64,000 nucleotides of DNA from Cornus controversa (GCA_026545225.1 CM048847.1:10906501-10970500); one strand, 5' to 3'. Positions 23,053 to 36,058 are shown, numbered from the stretch's first letter. Notes: a model not told the origin generated them from the sequence alone. A program made the numbers and translations.

Positions 23053-25077
23053 CATGGAATCTAGTATGAAAGTGGATGGATCAATTCAGCAAACTCCTTT
23101 ATTTGATGGTTCAAATTATAGTTTTGGAAGTCTCACATGAAAGCCTTTCTCAAATCTCAAGGTGAGAGAGTTTGGAAGGCTGTTGAGAATGGCTATAAAA
23201 TTTCTACCACTACCACTAGTACTGGTAAAGCAGTTGTGACTGTAAATAAAAGTAAAACAACATAGTCTAATGTTGAGCATGAAGATGCAAATAATAAAAA
23301 TAAGGGTTTATATGCTATGTTCAATTCTATTGTTCCTTCTAAATTTGTTAGAATCTCTGCTTGTTCCACTTCGAAAGAAGCATGGGATATTTTACAAGTA
23401 ACTCATAAGAGTACCACCCACCAAGGTAAGAAAATCAAAGTTACAAATGCTAGCAACTAAATTTGAAACAATTAGAATGGATGAAGATGAGATGTTTTCT
23501 GATTTTTATTCTAGACTTAATGATATTGTTCAAATTTGTTCTAATCTTGATGAGAAAGTGCATCTTTTCAGGTTATTAGAAAAATCAAGAGGTCATTACC
23601 TGATAGGTTCCAAGCCAAGTTGGACGCCTTAGATGAGAGCAGAGATGCTGATACTATGGAGGTGGCAAAATAAGTTGGATCAATTCAAACTTTTGAGATG
23701 AAATATCCAAAACTTCAAAAAATAAAAAAATTGGCTTTAAAATCCTCAAAGACTTTCAAGTCTTCAACTTTGTCAAATATTTCAAATTCTTCAAAATCTA
23801 AAGTTGAAAAAATTGAAAGTTTTAAATATGATTCAGATAATGATGCACTCCTTGCAAGAAAATTTAGAAAGATCCTTAAGTATGAAAAGGATAAAAATCT
23901 TAGAAAAAGAAATCCTTCTAAATTTCGTAGTTGACGACTCTAAGGATTCTAAAATCACTTGTTAGATATGTGGTGGTAAAGGTCACATATCTACTCAATG
24001 TCCAAGTCCTGAGAAAAATAGCTTTAGTGCAAAGAAAATTTCAAAAGATAAAAAAAAAAAAAGTCATGAAAGATATTATTTTCGAGTCTGAGTCTTCTAA
24101 CTTTGATAGTGATTCTTCTATTGAGAATTATATTTTTGCTTTTGTTGCACATATTGATGATAATGCTGCTAATGATTCTTCTTCTAATATAGGTAAAATA
24201 GAGATGTATACAACTCTTAGTCAGATTAGGTCTAAATATTCAGAAGTTGAGCAATTAGATGAAGAAGCATATGAGAGCAAGCTACAAAAACTTTTCAAAA
24301 AATTACTAAGGCTTATAATAAGAAATCTGAGAAGCTGAAGAAGTGAAAATTGAAAAAGAAACTTTGAAGAAAGAGAATGAAGAGCAATTGAAGCTGAGTG
24401 AAGAAAACAAAGCTGATATTCAAAATCTTTAAAGTAAAGTCAAGTTTCTTGAAAGTGAGGTAAGTCAAGCTATTTCTGCTAGAGATTCTCTTGTTGCTAG
24501 AATTGATTTTCTAGAGTCTTAATTGAGAAAATCACAAGAGAAATTGATTGCATTTACATTTGGCCAGATTAAGCTTGATAGCATGATTAGTGTTGGTAAG
24601 CTTGTAGGAGATAAGACTAGACTAGATTTTTTTGGGTCATTATCTAAGGGTAAGATTGTGTTTGTTAAACCCAAGAACTTGAATTTGTCTGCACCCAAAC
24701 CTAAGCTTCAAGTTGAGTCTATGCATGCTAATGTTGTGTCTAATGTGCTTCAATGTACTTTTGTGGTAAGAATGGACATAGTCAACACTATTGCTATAAG
24801 AAGAGAAAATATTCTAATTCTGATTTTCATGTGCATAATTATTTTTCTAAGAATAGGGTTCATGCTAGAAAGCCATATTATTGAAACAAACCCAAAAATT
24901 TTCAAGTGAAAAATAATTCAAATAAGAAAAAGAATATTTTTAGTTCTCTAAAATATTTTCCTGATAGATTGCATATTAAAACAATTTGGATGAGAAAGGA
25001 AGATTTGGATAAGTTTGTGCCTGTCGATATTATAAAATTTATTCCTAATAGGTCTTTGGGTGCAAAACCCCCTAGCT
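23053..25077 (+). mobile_element. Sirevirus-type gag region, broken
   Basis: It begins MESSMKVDGSIQQTPLFDG, a typical Copia gag start. Downstream are two CCHC zinc knuckles (near 23.96 and 24.75 kb), a long charged, serine-rich middle that could form coiled coil, and an end near DKFVPVDIIKFIPN. This order fits Sirevirus Gag, which is longer than that of other Copia elements. There are roughly eight or more breaks. No pol follows. Confidence 0.8.
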
Positions 25078-26520
25078 AGGTCATTAGGACTTTATGGTCA
25101 TGGACTGAGCTTGTGTTCATTATTATTTTTCATCGAATCATATCTTTTAGATTAGATTAGATTTTGTTTATTTTTTTATTATAATCATATGCATATTGAA
25201 ATCATATTTTTCTATGAAATAATGTGAATTCTCTGTATTTCTGTTTAAGTTCATTTTGATTTGTGAATGCATGATTGGGACACTTAGTTTATCAATGAAT
25301 AAAGTACTTGAGTTTATGATCTAAGCAATGATAACCAATGTGTTATATTTATTTCTTTTTAGAGGTGAATCTTTTGAGTCCATATAATTTGTGCACTAGT
25401 CCAACTCTGAGAGAATTGATTGAAAACTAATGTGAAGTTAATTACAGTATATTGTATGAGTAGCATTGAAAGCTTAAATGATTAATGAAAAAAATGAAAA
25501 GAAAAGATTATATTTTTATTCAGCATGAAAAAAAAAAGAAAAAAAATGAATTGCTGAAAATCTAAGACAAACGGAAAAGGTTACCTTCGAGATTTGTTCG
25601 AAGCTACCACTATGACATAAATTTTCAATGAGGTATCTTTTAAAAAAGTTGTTTTGAGGAAATAACTGGCTGCTCGTAAGTGTGAAAAGCCACCATCTTA
25701 GAAAAATAAAAAATATATTGAAATTCAATGAAAACTAATTTGATCATGTGTGGTTTTATTTGTTTATTATCCAATGTGTTTTAGAAGATAAATCAAAGGA
25801 ATTTGATTAATTTTTTATTATGTTGGATTGCACACACATACATGAATTTATTAGATGAATTTTTAAATGTTTATAAATATTTGTGTATTAGAAATTGTGT
25901 CATGATCATGAATTTAATGATGAATTTTGTTGGCAAATTTATGGGTTTTAAAATTGTGCATTTATGAATTTTCTTAAATCTTTTTGAAAATTTTAGAACT
26001 CATTGTTATTTTATGTAAAAAATTGGTTTTAATGGTTATATGATTGTTATATTTTTTTATTTTCACATAAATAAAATCCCAAAAATATTTTGTTATTTTT
26101 CCACATTTTTAGGCATTTTTTTCCAAAAAATTACAAAAAGGGTCAAGGATGGTCAAACTTGGTCAACAGACCAATTGAACCACCTTGGACCAGCCCAAGG
26201 TGAAGTCTGGGCTAGTCCACAGTGGCTCGGCTAGCACATTAACATGGTGCATGCGTGCATTTGTTTCATTATGTGTGTACCCTCTCCTTATGTGCCTTTC
26301 CCTCCCTATTTCCTTCTCTTTGCCTAAACTCTCATTATACCTTGTGCTTGATATATTGAATTATTGTAATTGATATTTGTGGTTGATTTTGAGTTGTATA
26401 GGTGGAAGGGATTGATCATTGAAGTATTTGGATTGATTTTAAGAGATTAAACTAACAAAGGTTTATTGAAGCTTGTATTTTCAAAGCTTGCACACCAAGT
26501 GTTTGTGAAAATTCCCTAAT
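25078..26520 (+). other. Element spacer, non-coding
   Basis: AT-rich, no coding sequence. Near 26155-26230 it holds GGACCAGCCCAAGG and TGGGCTAGTCCA words that resemble the TGGACCGGTCCA cluster of this element's own LTR. Confidence 0.5.
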
Positions 26521-27645
26521 GGCTCCTACATTCCTATTTTGCATTCCTCTCATCGTGGAAATGGCTGGTGGCTCTAGGCAACAAAGGGTAAATGTTTCTT
26601 TAACACTGGAAGGCAACATAATCTTCACAGAGGATCATTTTGATGATGAAGGAATTTTTTAGCATTATAAGTATGTGGTTGGTTGTAGGCCAATGAAGTG
26701 TGAACGGAGTTTTGATTAGGAGAGCATATGGCAAGGATATCATTTGGAGTTTGTGCACTACTTTAGAGACAATGGTTGAGGTTCACTAGCTAAACTAGGC
26801 AATGATTGCATTATCAACATAGTTCGCTATTTCTATAGCAATGTGCTTTCATATAGTGACAATGAGTTATGGATGACGATGAAATGTTTTGGGACAGAAA
26901 TCAAGATGACAACCCAATTAATTATTAAGGTTATTGGAGTTCCAAAGGCATAGAATGGTATAATTTTTCCTTATCTAGGTACTGAAGAGAATCAACCAAG
27001 CATGGAAGACATCATTAGAATGTTGTGTGAACCGAATGCTCCATTGTTTGCAAATAAAGTTCCAAGTGCCTACCTCACTGACAATGTCTCTGCGTTGAAC
27101 TTGATAGTCTCCTACACTCTTGACCCTCGTGATTATAATGGTGATTTGTCACGGCATCGAGGTGAGATCTTATATTACATTGTGAATGGTGATAGAATTA
27201 ATGTACTAGTAACTATTTTGAGGAATATGATTCAAGAGACAAATAATTCGAGGGCTATTAATGCTTTGACTTTTCCTTTGATCATAATGAAGATTCTCAA
27301 GGCAAAGAATGTCTACATTCCTTCAAATTCTCCAGTGATGAAGCCAAAAGAAAATTTCACGGCTTCGAATGTTAAGTCTTCAGTCACGAACAGATGAAGG
27401 AAAGAGCTCAAAAGGAGACTGCAAGACATCATGTAGAGAAGGAGATTATGGATGACAATGATGGTAATGCTCCCATTACCGAACTCTATGTTCCAGATTC
27501 TAATCGTTCTTTGACTGCTAGACAATACAATCAATCCATGAAGGGGTTGGAAAAGTACTTAAAGGGAAAGTTTTCAAAGCTTTAAGCGTTAATTAGAAGA
27601 GTCATTCCTGGAACTTCTAGAGCTCATGGTGATGATGATGATGAG
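26521..27645 (+). mobile_element. Second coding block: putative plant-transposon-type protein, broken
   Basis: The best part encodes residues such as SALNLIVSYTLDPRDYNGD followed by a GEILYYIVNGDRINV-like stretch. I recall this wording from uncharacterised plant proteins that occur only inside LTR elements (the putative plant transposon protein family). It is not a polymerase, protease or integrase. It lies where Sireviruses often carry an envelope-like extra frame, but I see no signal or membrane segment. Several breaks are present. Confidence 0.6.
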
Positions 27646-27941
27646 GATTAGGTCTTGATGGTTTAGACTTACGTTATGTTTTGCTAGATTTTGAGTAGTT
27701 GGTTATATTTATTACTCAAACATATTATGACTAGTTCTTTGATGCTTGAACTTGGTATGTTCTATTTTTATTTTGCTTAGAGATGTTATGTTCTATGTTT
27801 TCTATGTTTGTTATGCTTAATACGTCACACTCCATGATTTTGAAACTTATGTGATATATTGAATTGAAGGTTGTTTCTCACTTAATCATGTCATATTTGT
27901 TCTCTTTTGTTCTCATATGTCTTACTTTGTCAATTTGTTCC

Positions 27942-28012
27942 AAAAGGGGGGAGACTTAATACTATAAGGGGGAGGCATAGGGAGATATGAGAAACATATA
28001 CAAAAGGGGAGA
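27942..28012 (+). other. Three polypurine tracts
   Basis: AAAAGGGGGGAGA at 27942-27954, AAGGGGGAGG at 27966-27975 and AAAAGGGGAGA at 28002-28012 precede the 3' LTR. Repeated purine tracts upstream of the 3' LTR are a known Sirevirus trait. They lie about 310 bp before the LTR start, which is unusually far for a working primer. Confidence 0.7.
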
Positions 28013-28321
28013 CATTATATTTTTTTGTGATAAGGTATATGATTAAGGGAAAGTTTAGAGATGATTTTATATCATTATATTTTTCTTGATTAAGCTTTCA
28101 CATGTAATGTTTTTTGCATGATGAGCAAATTTTATAGGTTTGGCAAACAGTACACATAAAGGTTGAAAGTTTGCTCACAAATACTATGAGTTCTTCAAGA
28201 TATATTTCTTTGTATTGGGGACATATTGTAATATGATTTTTTCAATGTTTAGGTTATAATTGTCTAGGTTGATTTTGTCATGAAATTGCTAAATGAGAAA
28301 TTGTGACGTATATTTTTGTAA

Positions 28322-28376
28322 TTGGCAATCTTCGGTGTCAAAACTAAACATGATCGAGTTGTATTCTTTGAGTTGT
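28322..28376 (+). repeat. Sirevirus-type 3' LTR, left 55 bp
   Basis: Matches the first 55 bp of the LTR at 21640; the rest lies beyond the Tekay insertion. Confidence 0.85.
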
Positions 28377-31104
28377 TGTAGAGACCGTGCCCAATTTTGG
28401 CTAGTTTTTGAAATTTTCATCATTTATTGCTTTAAATGCATTTTAAATGATATTTAACATGTTTTGAATGCGGAGAACATGTTTAGAAGGTTGGAATATG
28501 GTTTTGGGAACTTTTGAAAAAGTTTGACTTTTTGGTCAAACCGGGGCCCGGGATGCGACTTAAGTGGGCCCGGAAATTCGGAAAATTCTCAAAAATATTT
28601 TTTTTTGGGGAATGGCTTAAATGAAATGTTTAGAGTGTTAAGGAAGCGATTTCCAGTCCAACGGAGTTTTCGGAAATTAATTCGGAGGTCGGGAAGGTAC
28701 ATTAAGTGACCCGGGGGTAAAATGGTCACTTAACGCCCCTAGGGTTGAGATAAATATCCCAAGGTCTGGGATATTTCATATTTACAGATTTCACTCTCTC
28801 TCTAAAAGTCACCACTTCATCTCTCTTCCTTCTCTCTAGATTTTAGGTCACTTGGGGTATGATTTGTAAGATCCCGAAGAAGAAAAGTGTGTAGAGGGCG
28901 TTGAGGGCTTCGGTTTGAACCGATCAAAGTCTACATTTTGTGAAGTTGAAAAAGCTGGGATTTCTCAAAGTTGGATTCAAAGCATAGGATTTGAGGTAGG
29001 GGTGCTATACTCATCTTTACTTTGATTCTATAGGTCACATAATTGTGACATGAAAGATAGGTTGAGATTTCTTGAGTTTAGGGTTTTGTGTATATGTATA
29101 TATATATAAAAATGTGATTTATGCACATAGATATGTCTAACATGTTAGTTAGGGCTTATGTATGTTGCATAGGTGAAGTTGAGACTATGAATGTTTTTGA
29201 TAAAATTGTATGCATTTGGTGGAAACATTGAAAATCTGAGTTTTTATTTAGAATTGTGCATCAAAGATATAATTTTCTTGAAAAGTGCATAAGCATGATG
29301 ATTTTCATGGTATGAGTGTGTTGACATTGTGACAAGCTTGAGATGAGAAAGAAAATTGCATTGTTTTGATAAAAGCATTGCATTGTGTGGATTTTGTGCA
29401 TTTATTTGATAAGTGTACATTATATGAAAAGCGAGGTTTTTGGGGCATGTGTGAGAATTAATAAGGGTATTGAACTCTAGGGTGCAAGACCCAAAATTTG
29501 GCCAAGCGGGTGTCGCTTCCGTCGGGTTAGTAGCCCGAAAAGCGTGAGCAGAGTATGTGGTCCCAAAGTGACCCTTACTACGGATTGTGATAAGCGAAGT
29601 CCTCAGTTGAACTGATTTCCGAATTTATGTGGCGTGAGTTATACATATGAAATGTGACTTGTTTAAGTTGATGTTTATATATATGTATACCTTGAAATAT
29701 AAAGCATCACGCATGATTTCCAAAACTTGTTTGTTTTGAGGGTAAAAGGCATGGATATTTGTCATATAGATTGTAATGATTTCATATGCATCCATGCATG
29801 ACCGCCTGAGTTAGAGTGGAGTTGGGTGGATCATTCCTACTGAGCCGCAGTGGTGCTCACCCCCTACTTATATAAACTTTTTCAGATAAGGCGCCGATCG
29901 AAGACGAAGCATGATTAGCTCAATGGACCTTGTTGGGTTCCTTTTTGGATTTTGATCTTTTGGAATGTAGATAAATGTCCATGCCGTTTTGTGGCATATG
30001 GACTCTTTTGGTAAATGTTATTCTTAAAGTTGGATAACATATTTATACTTGAATTTCATATGTATAAGCCATGTTGGACATGTATGGAAGACTTTAAACA
30101 TAATTGTATGGCCATTAGGGGGGGACACGTGCCCAAAAGTGTCCATTTCGAATTTAAGGTGTGAATGACATATGAAATGATTTGTATGATTTCAATAGAA
30201 ATGTATGATGATTTGTGAGATTATGGTGATATAAATGTGTGAATTAGGGTGTGTATGGAGATATACCATTTGTAGATCCTTGGAATGTTGGGTGTAAGAT
30301 TTTGTTTTGGAGATGAAAGTATTACCGGTCAAATGGACACATTCTGCCCAGATTTTGGCGAATTTTTTTGAGGGGTCTACACAACTCCAAATGGTCTGAA
30401 ATTTTTACCACATCTTCCCCTAGATGTCTAGTATTCCCAGATTTAATTTGGTGACATTTGGACAACTACAGAATTTTATAAAAATCCGAGAGTATTCTGC
30501 CACCAGATTTCACTATTTCTGCTGGGCACCAACTTTGTTGTCAAAACTGTTTCATTTGGCTTACATCTAGACATTGAGGTTGATGTAGTCTTGTTCCACA
30601 TTTAGTCTAGTTTCTATAGAATTTTAGTTTGCCTCATTCCGAGTTGAAATGAATTTTCTATGAATTTTTTTATGATTGCTGCGCAGATTGCACCTGGTAG
30701 TGCATTGTCCACTAGAGGAGTTACTGTAGCAATTTAGCTACTGCCCGGAGATGCAAAATCATGGTTCCGGACTATTTCAAAAGGTCTAAATTATATTTTT
30801 AAGCTTCTTAGGACTATAGTAGGATGGGACAATGGTCCAAAAAAATTTTCGGAACTTTTTACGAAAAGTTACTATTCACGAGGGCCGAAAATCATATTTT
30901 TTTTTATTGTTCTAAATGATTTCAACGATGAGGACCATGGTTAGTCATGCATATCCACTTAATTATATGCATATTTAGTTGCTTCCGTGGTTAAGAGAAT
31001 TGGTTTGGATATTATATTTTCCAAAATGGTTGTTTTGATTAGATTTCACCGTTCACCCCCATTTCCCTCGTTCTTAACCGGGTGTCGGAAATCGGGACAT
31101 GACA
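28377..31104 (+). repeat. Tekay 5' LTR
   Basis: TGTAGAGACC ... CATGACA. Visible landmarks are TTCGGTTTGAACCGA at 28909-28923, the stem-loop at 29514-29544 and ATTCCTACTGAGCC followed by GCTCACCCC near 29846-29867. A pyrimidine-rich CTCTCTCTC stretch near 28795 probably follows the transcription start. Confidence 0.95.
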
Positions 31105-31107
31105 ACT

Positions 31108-31119
31108 TGGTATCAGAGC
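31108..31119 (+). other. Primer binding site, initiator Met tRNA
   Basis: TGGTATCAGAGC, three bases after the LTR end, is complementary to the 3' end of plant initiator methionine tRNA. Confidence 0.92.
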
Positions 31120-31409
31120 TTAACCGGGTTTGAATACCTTAGGACGATGGAAAGGGTTGAGCCACATGTTGGATTGAAGGGACTTGATGATTTATAGGAT
31201 TGTGAACTTGAGGTTATGATCATAGACTTGATGTCTTTAAGTGTAAGCTAAGGTTAAATGCTTATTACATGGAAAATTTTATGTGCTTACTTGTTTGATA
31301 TGGCATGCTACCTTGAAGTATATAAGCATTTTGAGTGTGTATGAATGGAATTGGACAATGATATTCATGCCTTGGACTTAAAGTGTCTCCTTGTTATCAA
31401 TATAGCAAG

Positions 31410-32500
31410 ATGCCACCACGTAGAGCTCGTGGAGAAGCGCCACCAGTAGCTCCCACAGATGGAGGGCAATTTATGCGCGACATGGTCACTACTATGCGGA
31501 AAATTGCAAGGGAAACTCAAAGGGAAACTCAAGAGGAGATACAAGCTCCACCAAGAGCAGCTCCTCCTAGCCGAATGATAACGGCATTGGGGCATATCAA
31601 GAAGCACAATCCGCCAACCTATTCAGGGGGATCCAATCCCATGGTGGCAGAAAACTGGTTGGATGAGATTGTCAAGCTCCTTACTGTACTTGAAATAGAT
31701 GAAGACTTGAGGGTGAAGGTGGCCACTCACTATCTAATAGATGATGCCAGCCGTTGGTGGAAATTCACCGAAAACTACCACGACATCGAGACGATGGATT
31801 GGGACATGTTTCAAGTACTCTTCTTTGAGAAGTACTTTCCAGTGACAGTGAAGGACAATCTAAGAAGGGAATTTTATGAGTTGACACAAGACTCAATGAC
31901 GGTGATGGAATACGAGACCAAATTCACTTCCTTGGCTCGTTTTGCTAGAGAGATAATACCAACGGAGGAGCTGAAGATAAAACAATTCATAAGGGGTCTT
32001 CGGACATTTATAAGAGATAAGGTGGCAGTCTTGGGACTGACTAGTTATGCAGTGGTAGTGGAGAGGGCACTAGTGGCTGAGGAACTTGATATTGATAATC
32101 GGAAGAAGAGGGAAATAAGGAACCAAATGAGAAATGTGGGGTCTCTTTCAGACAACCTTACAGGAAGGAAGAGAAAGGATGGTGGGTCATTCTCCTAAGG
32201 GCAACAACAAACCCAATCTACACCATCAGTGGCTGTGCCTACTGGGACTACACGACCTAAGGTAGTTTGCTATAATTGCCAGAAACCGGGACACAAAGCG
32301 GCAGAATGCACTCAGAAGCATAATACTCCTGTGACGGATAAGAAGTGTTTCCACTGTCAACAGATGGGGCACATTAGTTGGAATTGCCCACAGAAGAGGG
32401 GTACACAAAGTGGTGTTGGCTCACAACAGCGTCCTGTGCAGCCTGCGACTTCACAGTCAGGCTTTAGGGCATTGCCACCGCCACAGACGGTGCCGTAAGT
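31410..32500 (+). mobile_element. Tekay gag region
   Basis: Starts MPPRRARGEAPPVAPTDGG. A retrotransposon gag domain lies at about 31.58-32.05 kb and includes the W-x-W-F and M-x-Y-E-x-K-F patterns usual in this family. Two CCHC zinc knuckles follow near 32.27-32.39 kb (CYNCQKPGHKAAEC and CFHCQQMGHISWNC); a paired knuckle is less common than a single one in this clade. The product packages element RNA into particles in the cytoplasm. The coding region contains breaks. Confidence 0.9.
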
Positions 32501-32529
32501 TCAGAGTTCACGGGCACTAGTTAGAGGAG

Positions 32530-35500
32530 CCGTGTCTGGCGCTCCTAGTCTTCAGTCTACATATCAGGGTACAGGACAGCAGGGCCAGAGGACCCCGGGC
32601 CGTGTCTTTACTCTTGCTCTAGGAGAGACCTCAGCAGGACCGTCAGTGGTCCGAGGTATATTTCTTGTATCTAGCTCGTGGGCTAGGGTGTTAGTGGATT
32701 CGGGTGCATCACATTCATTCATATCATATGCATTTTCTTGTGCTTTGGGGTTGGAGGTGTCATCTTTGGACTCGGTTTTATCTATTGATACGCTAGTTGG
32801 TGGTAGAGTGGTTTTGAGTGATGTGTGTCGATCTTGCGAGATAGAGATTTCGGGACATCGATTAGTGTTCGATTTCATCCTTCTTGAGATGTCTAGTTTT
32901 GATGTGATCTTGGGTATGGATTGGCTATCGACTTATAGAGCCAACATTGATTGTTATCGAGGTAGAGTGACCTTGTATACACCAAAAGGTGATAGTATAT
33001 GTTTTGTGAGGGAGCGTGATGACTTCTACTTGTCGTCTTTGCATGGTTGGAGTGATCGGAGAGGGCTTGGGCATTTCTTAGCGAGCCTATTAGTTGATGG
33101 TGATGATGAGACACTTGGAGAGCTTCCTCGTGTAGTTTGTGAGTTTATGGATGTATTTCCGGGGGACTTGACACAGTTGCCTCCGAAACGGGAAGTGGAG
33201 TTTGTGATAGATCTTGCTCCGGGTACCGCACCCATTTCGATGGCACCGTACCGAATGGCACCGGCTGAGTTGAAAGAGTTAAAGGACCAATTACAAGAGC
33301 TACTAGACAAGGGATTTGTACGTCCTAGTACTTCGCCTTCGGGAGCTCCGGTTCTTTTTGCTAAGAAGAAGGACGGGTCTTTGCGGCTTTGCATTGACTA
33401 TCGAAAGTTGAATCGGGCAACAATCAAGAATAAGTATCCTTTACCAAGGATAGATGACTTGTTCGACCAACTTAAGGGTTCTAGATGTTTCTCAAAGATA
33501 GACTTGAGATCAGGCTACTACCAGTTGGGGATTAGAGAAGCGGACATTCCAAAAACCGCTTTTCGCACACGATACGGACATTATGAGTTTTTGGTGATGC
33601 CATTTGGTTTGACGAATGCACCGGCAGCATTCATAGATCTAATGCATAGAGTGTTCAATGCTTATCTGGACAAGTTTGTAGTGGTGTTCGTTGATGACAT
33701 CCTAGTGTACTCAACTTCGGAAGAGGAGCACGAGGGTCACTTGAGGATTGTGTTACAGCTTCTAAGAGAACATCAATTGTATGCCAAGTATGAGAAATGT
33801 GAGTTTTGGCTAGCGGAGGTGAAATTCCTTGGGCATGTAGTGTCCGAAGGAGGAGTTTCCGTAGATCCATCCAAGGTAGAGGCGGTGATGAGTTGGGAAA
33901 GACCTAAGAGCGTATTTGAGATACGTAGTTTTTTGGGATTGGCCGGATACTATAGGAGGTTTGTGAAAGACTTTTCGAGGTTAGCAGCACCAATGACTAA
34001 GCTTACTCGAAAAGGAGTGAAGTTTGTGTGGGATGATGCTTGCGAGCATGCATTCATGGAATTGAAGAGTCGGTTGACTTCGGCTCCAATTTTGATCATT
34101 CCGGAACGTGGGTTGGGGTATACAATTTATTGTGATGCCTCACGACTTGGGTTGGGATGTGTGCTAATGCAAATCGAACAAGTAGTGGCGTATGGTTCAA
34201 GGCAGTTGAAGAATCACGAACAGAATTACCCAACACACGACTTGGAATTGGCAGCAGTGATCTTTGCACTTAAGGTGTGGAGACATTATTTGTATGGTGA
34301 GAAGTTTGAAGTGTTCTCAGATCATAAAAGTCTCAAATACCTTTTCTCACAAAAGGATTTGAATATGAGGCAACGGAGGTGGATGGAGTATATGGAGGAC
34401 TATGACTTCGACTTGCAATATCATCCGGGGAAAGCCAATGTGGTGGCGGATGCATTGAGTAGGAAGTCACATGGTAGCTTAGCGAGCTTAGCCATACGGG
34501 AGTGGAAGATGATGGAAGACATCTCAGAAATGGGATTGCATTTCAGTGAGGATGATAGGCCAGCGGTGTTATTTACTCTTATCGCTCAACCAACTCTTGT
34601 GAGTAGAGTGATTGAAGAGCAGAGGAAGGATAGTGAGGTTGAGGCTATTCGCACACAGATTTCAGGTGGCGAAGTGGTGGAAGGATGGACAGTTCATTCA
34701 GATGAGAGCATGAAATTCCAAGGGAAGATGTTTGTTCCCTTAGCTTGTCGGGATGAGATTCTGAGAGAGTTTCACAACTCGAGGCTAGCAGTACATCCAG
34801 GTGGTACCAAGATGTATCATAACCTACACCGACAGTATTGGTGGAAGGGTATGAAAAAGGATATAGCTCAGTTTGTGGTGAGGTGCCTCACTTGTCAACA
34901 AGTGAAGGCTGAGCATCAGAGACCAGCGGGGTTGTTACAGCCATTGCCTGTGGCTATGTGGAAATGGGAGCATGTCACTATGGATTTTGTGACGGGACTT
35001 CCAAGGTCGAGGAAAGGTCACGATGCAGTTTGGGTGGTCGTTGACAGATTGACGAAGGTAGCTCACTTTATTCCCATTAGAGTGACAGATGATGTGGATA
35101 CTATCAGTAGATTGTATATTGAGCAGATCCTTAGGCTTCATGGCATGCCAGTTTCTATTATTTCAGATAGAGACCCGCGATTTACATCTCGGTTTTGGCA
35201 GAGTTTCCAGGCAGCACTTGATACAGACCTTCACTTTAGTACGGCTTTTCATCCTCAGACGGATGGTCAGTCTGAGCGTACTATACAGATTTTGGAGGAT
35301 ATGTTGCGGGCGTGTGTACTTGATCTCTGGGGTAGTTGGGAGGATCACCTTCCTTTGGTGGAGTTTGCATACAATAATAGCTACCAAGCTAGCATTGAGA
35401 TGGCTCCATTCGAGGCTTTGTATGGTAGACCGTGTAGGTCACCTGTTTGTTGGACTGAGGTTGGGGAGACAATTTCTTTGGGACCGGATTTAGTTCGGGA

Positions 35501-36023
35501 AACTACGGAGAAGATCAAGGTCATCCGACAGAGATTGCTTACGGCCCAGAGTCGTCAGAAGAGCTACGCTGACAAAAGGCGATGACCTTTGGCATTTGAG
35601 GTAGGAGATCATGTCTTTCTGAAGGTCTCACCACGGAGAGGTTTGATGAGGTTCGGTCGTAGTGGCAAACTTGCACCACGATTTATCGGGCCATTTGAGA
35701 TTTTGGATCGGGTTGGAGAGGTTGCTTATCGCTTGGCATTGCCACCGCAATTGTCAAGTGTCCACAACACATTCCATGTGTCTATGTTGAGGAAGTATGA
35801 ACCGGACCCTTCACATGTGCTTGATTGGGCAGACCTTGAGGTTGAGGAGGACGTGTCATACGAGGAAAGACCAATACAGATTCTAGACACCAGAGAGCAA
35901 GTGCTTCGGGGCAAAAGGATTCCATTGGTTAAAGTGCTTTGGAGGCATCATGGGGTGGAAGACGCTACATGGGAGCGAGAACAAGAAGTTCGCTCAAAGT
36001 ATCCTGAGTTATTCATCACCTGA
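32530..36023 (+). mobile_element. Tekay pol region: protease, RT, RNase H, integrase, chromodomain
   Basis: Domains in order: aspartic protease with [12 protein letters not shown] near 32.69 kb; reverse transcriptase from about 33.2 kb with the catalytic FVDDILVYS near 33.69 kb; RNase H with [13 protein letters not shown] near 34.13 kb and [15 protein letters not shown] near 34.42 kb; integrase with its HHCC zinc domain near 34.78-34.9 kb ([12 protein letters not shown]), [15 protein letters not shown] near 34.98 kb and the DDE core to about 35.4 kb. The C-terminal chromodomain at about 35.86-36.02 kb (VLWRHHGVEDATWE) is the module that steers chromoviruses to marked chromatin. Much of pol reads as long uninterrupted stretches, in keeping with recent insertion, but the whole is broken. 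Confidence 0.95.
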
Positions 36024-36058
36024 GGTACATTCTAATTTCGAGGACGAAATTCCTATAA

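Noticed and set aside
32564-32878. Minus-strand open frames across the Tekay pol region
   Set aside because: Shadows of the plus-strand pol; no independent domain.
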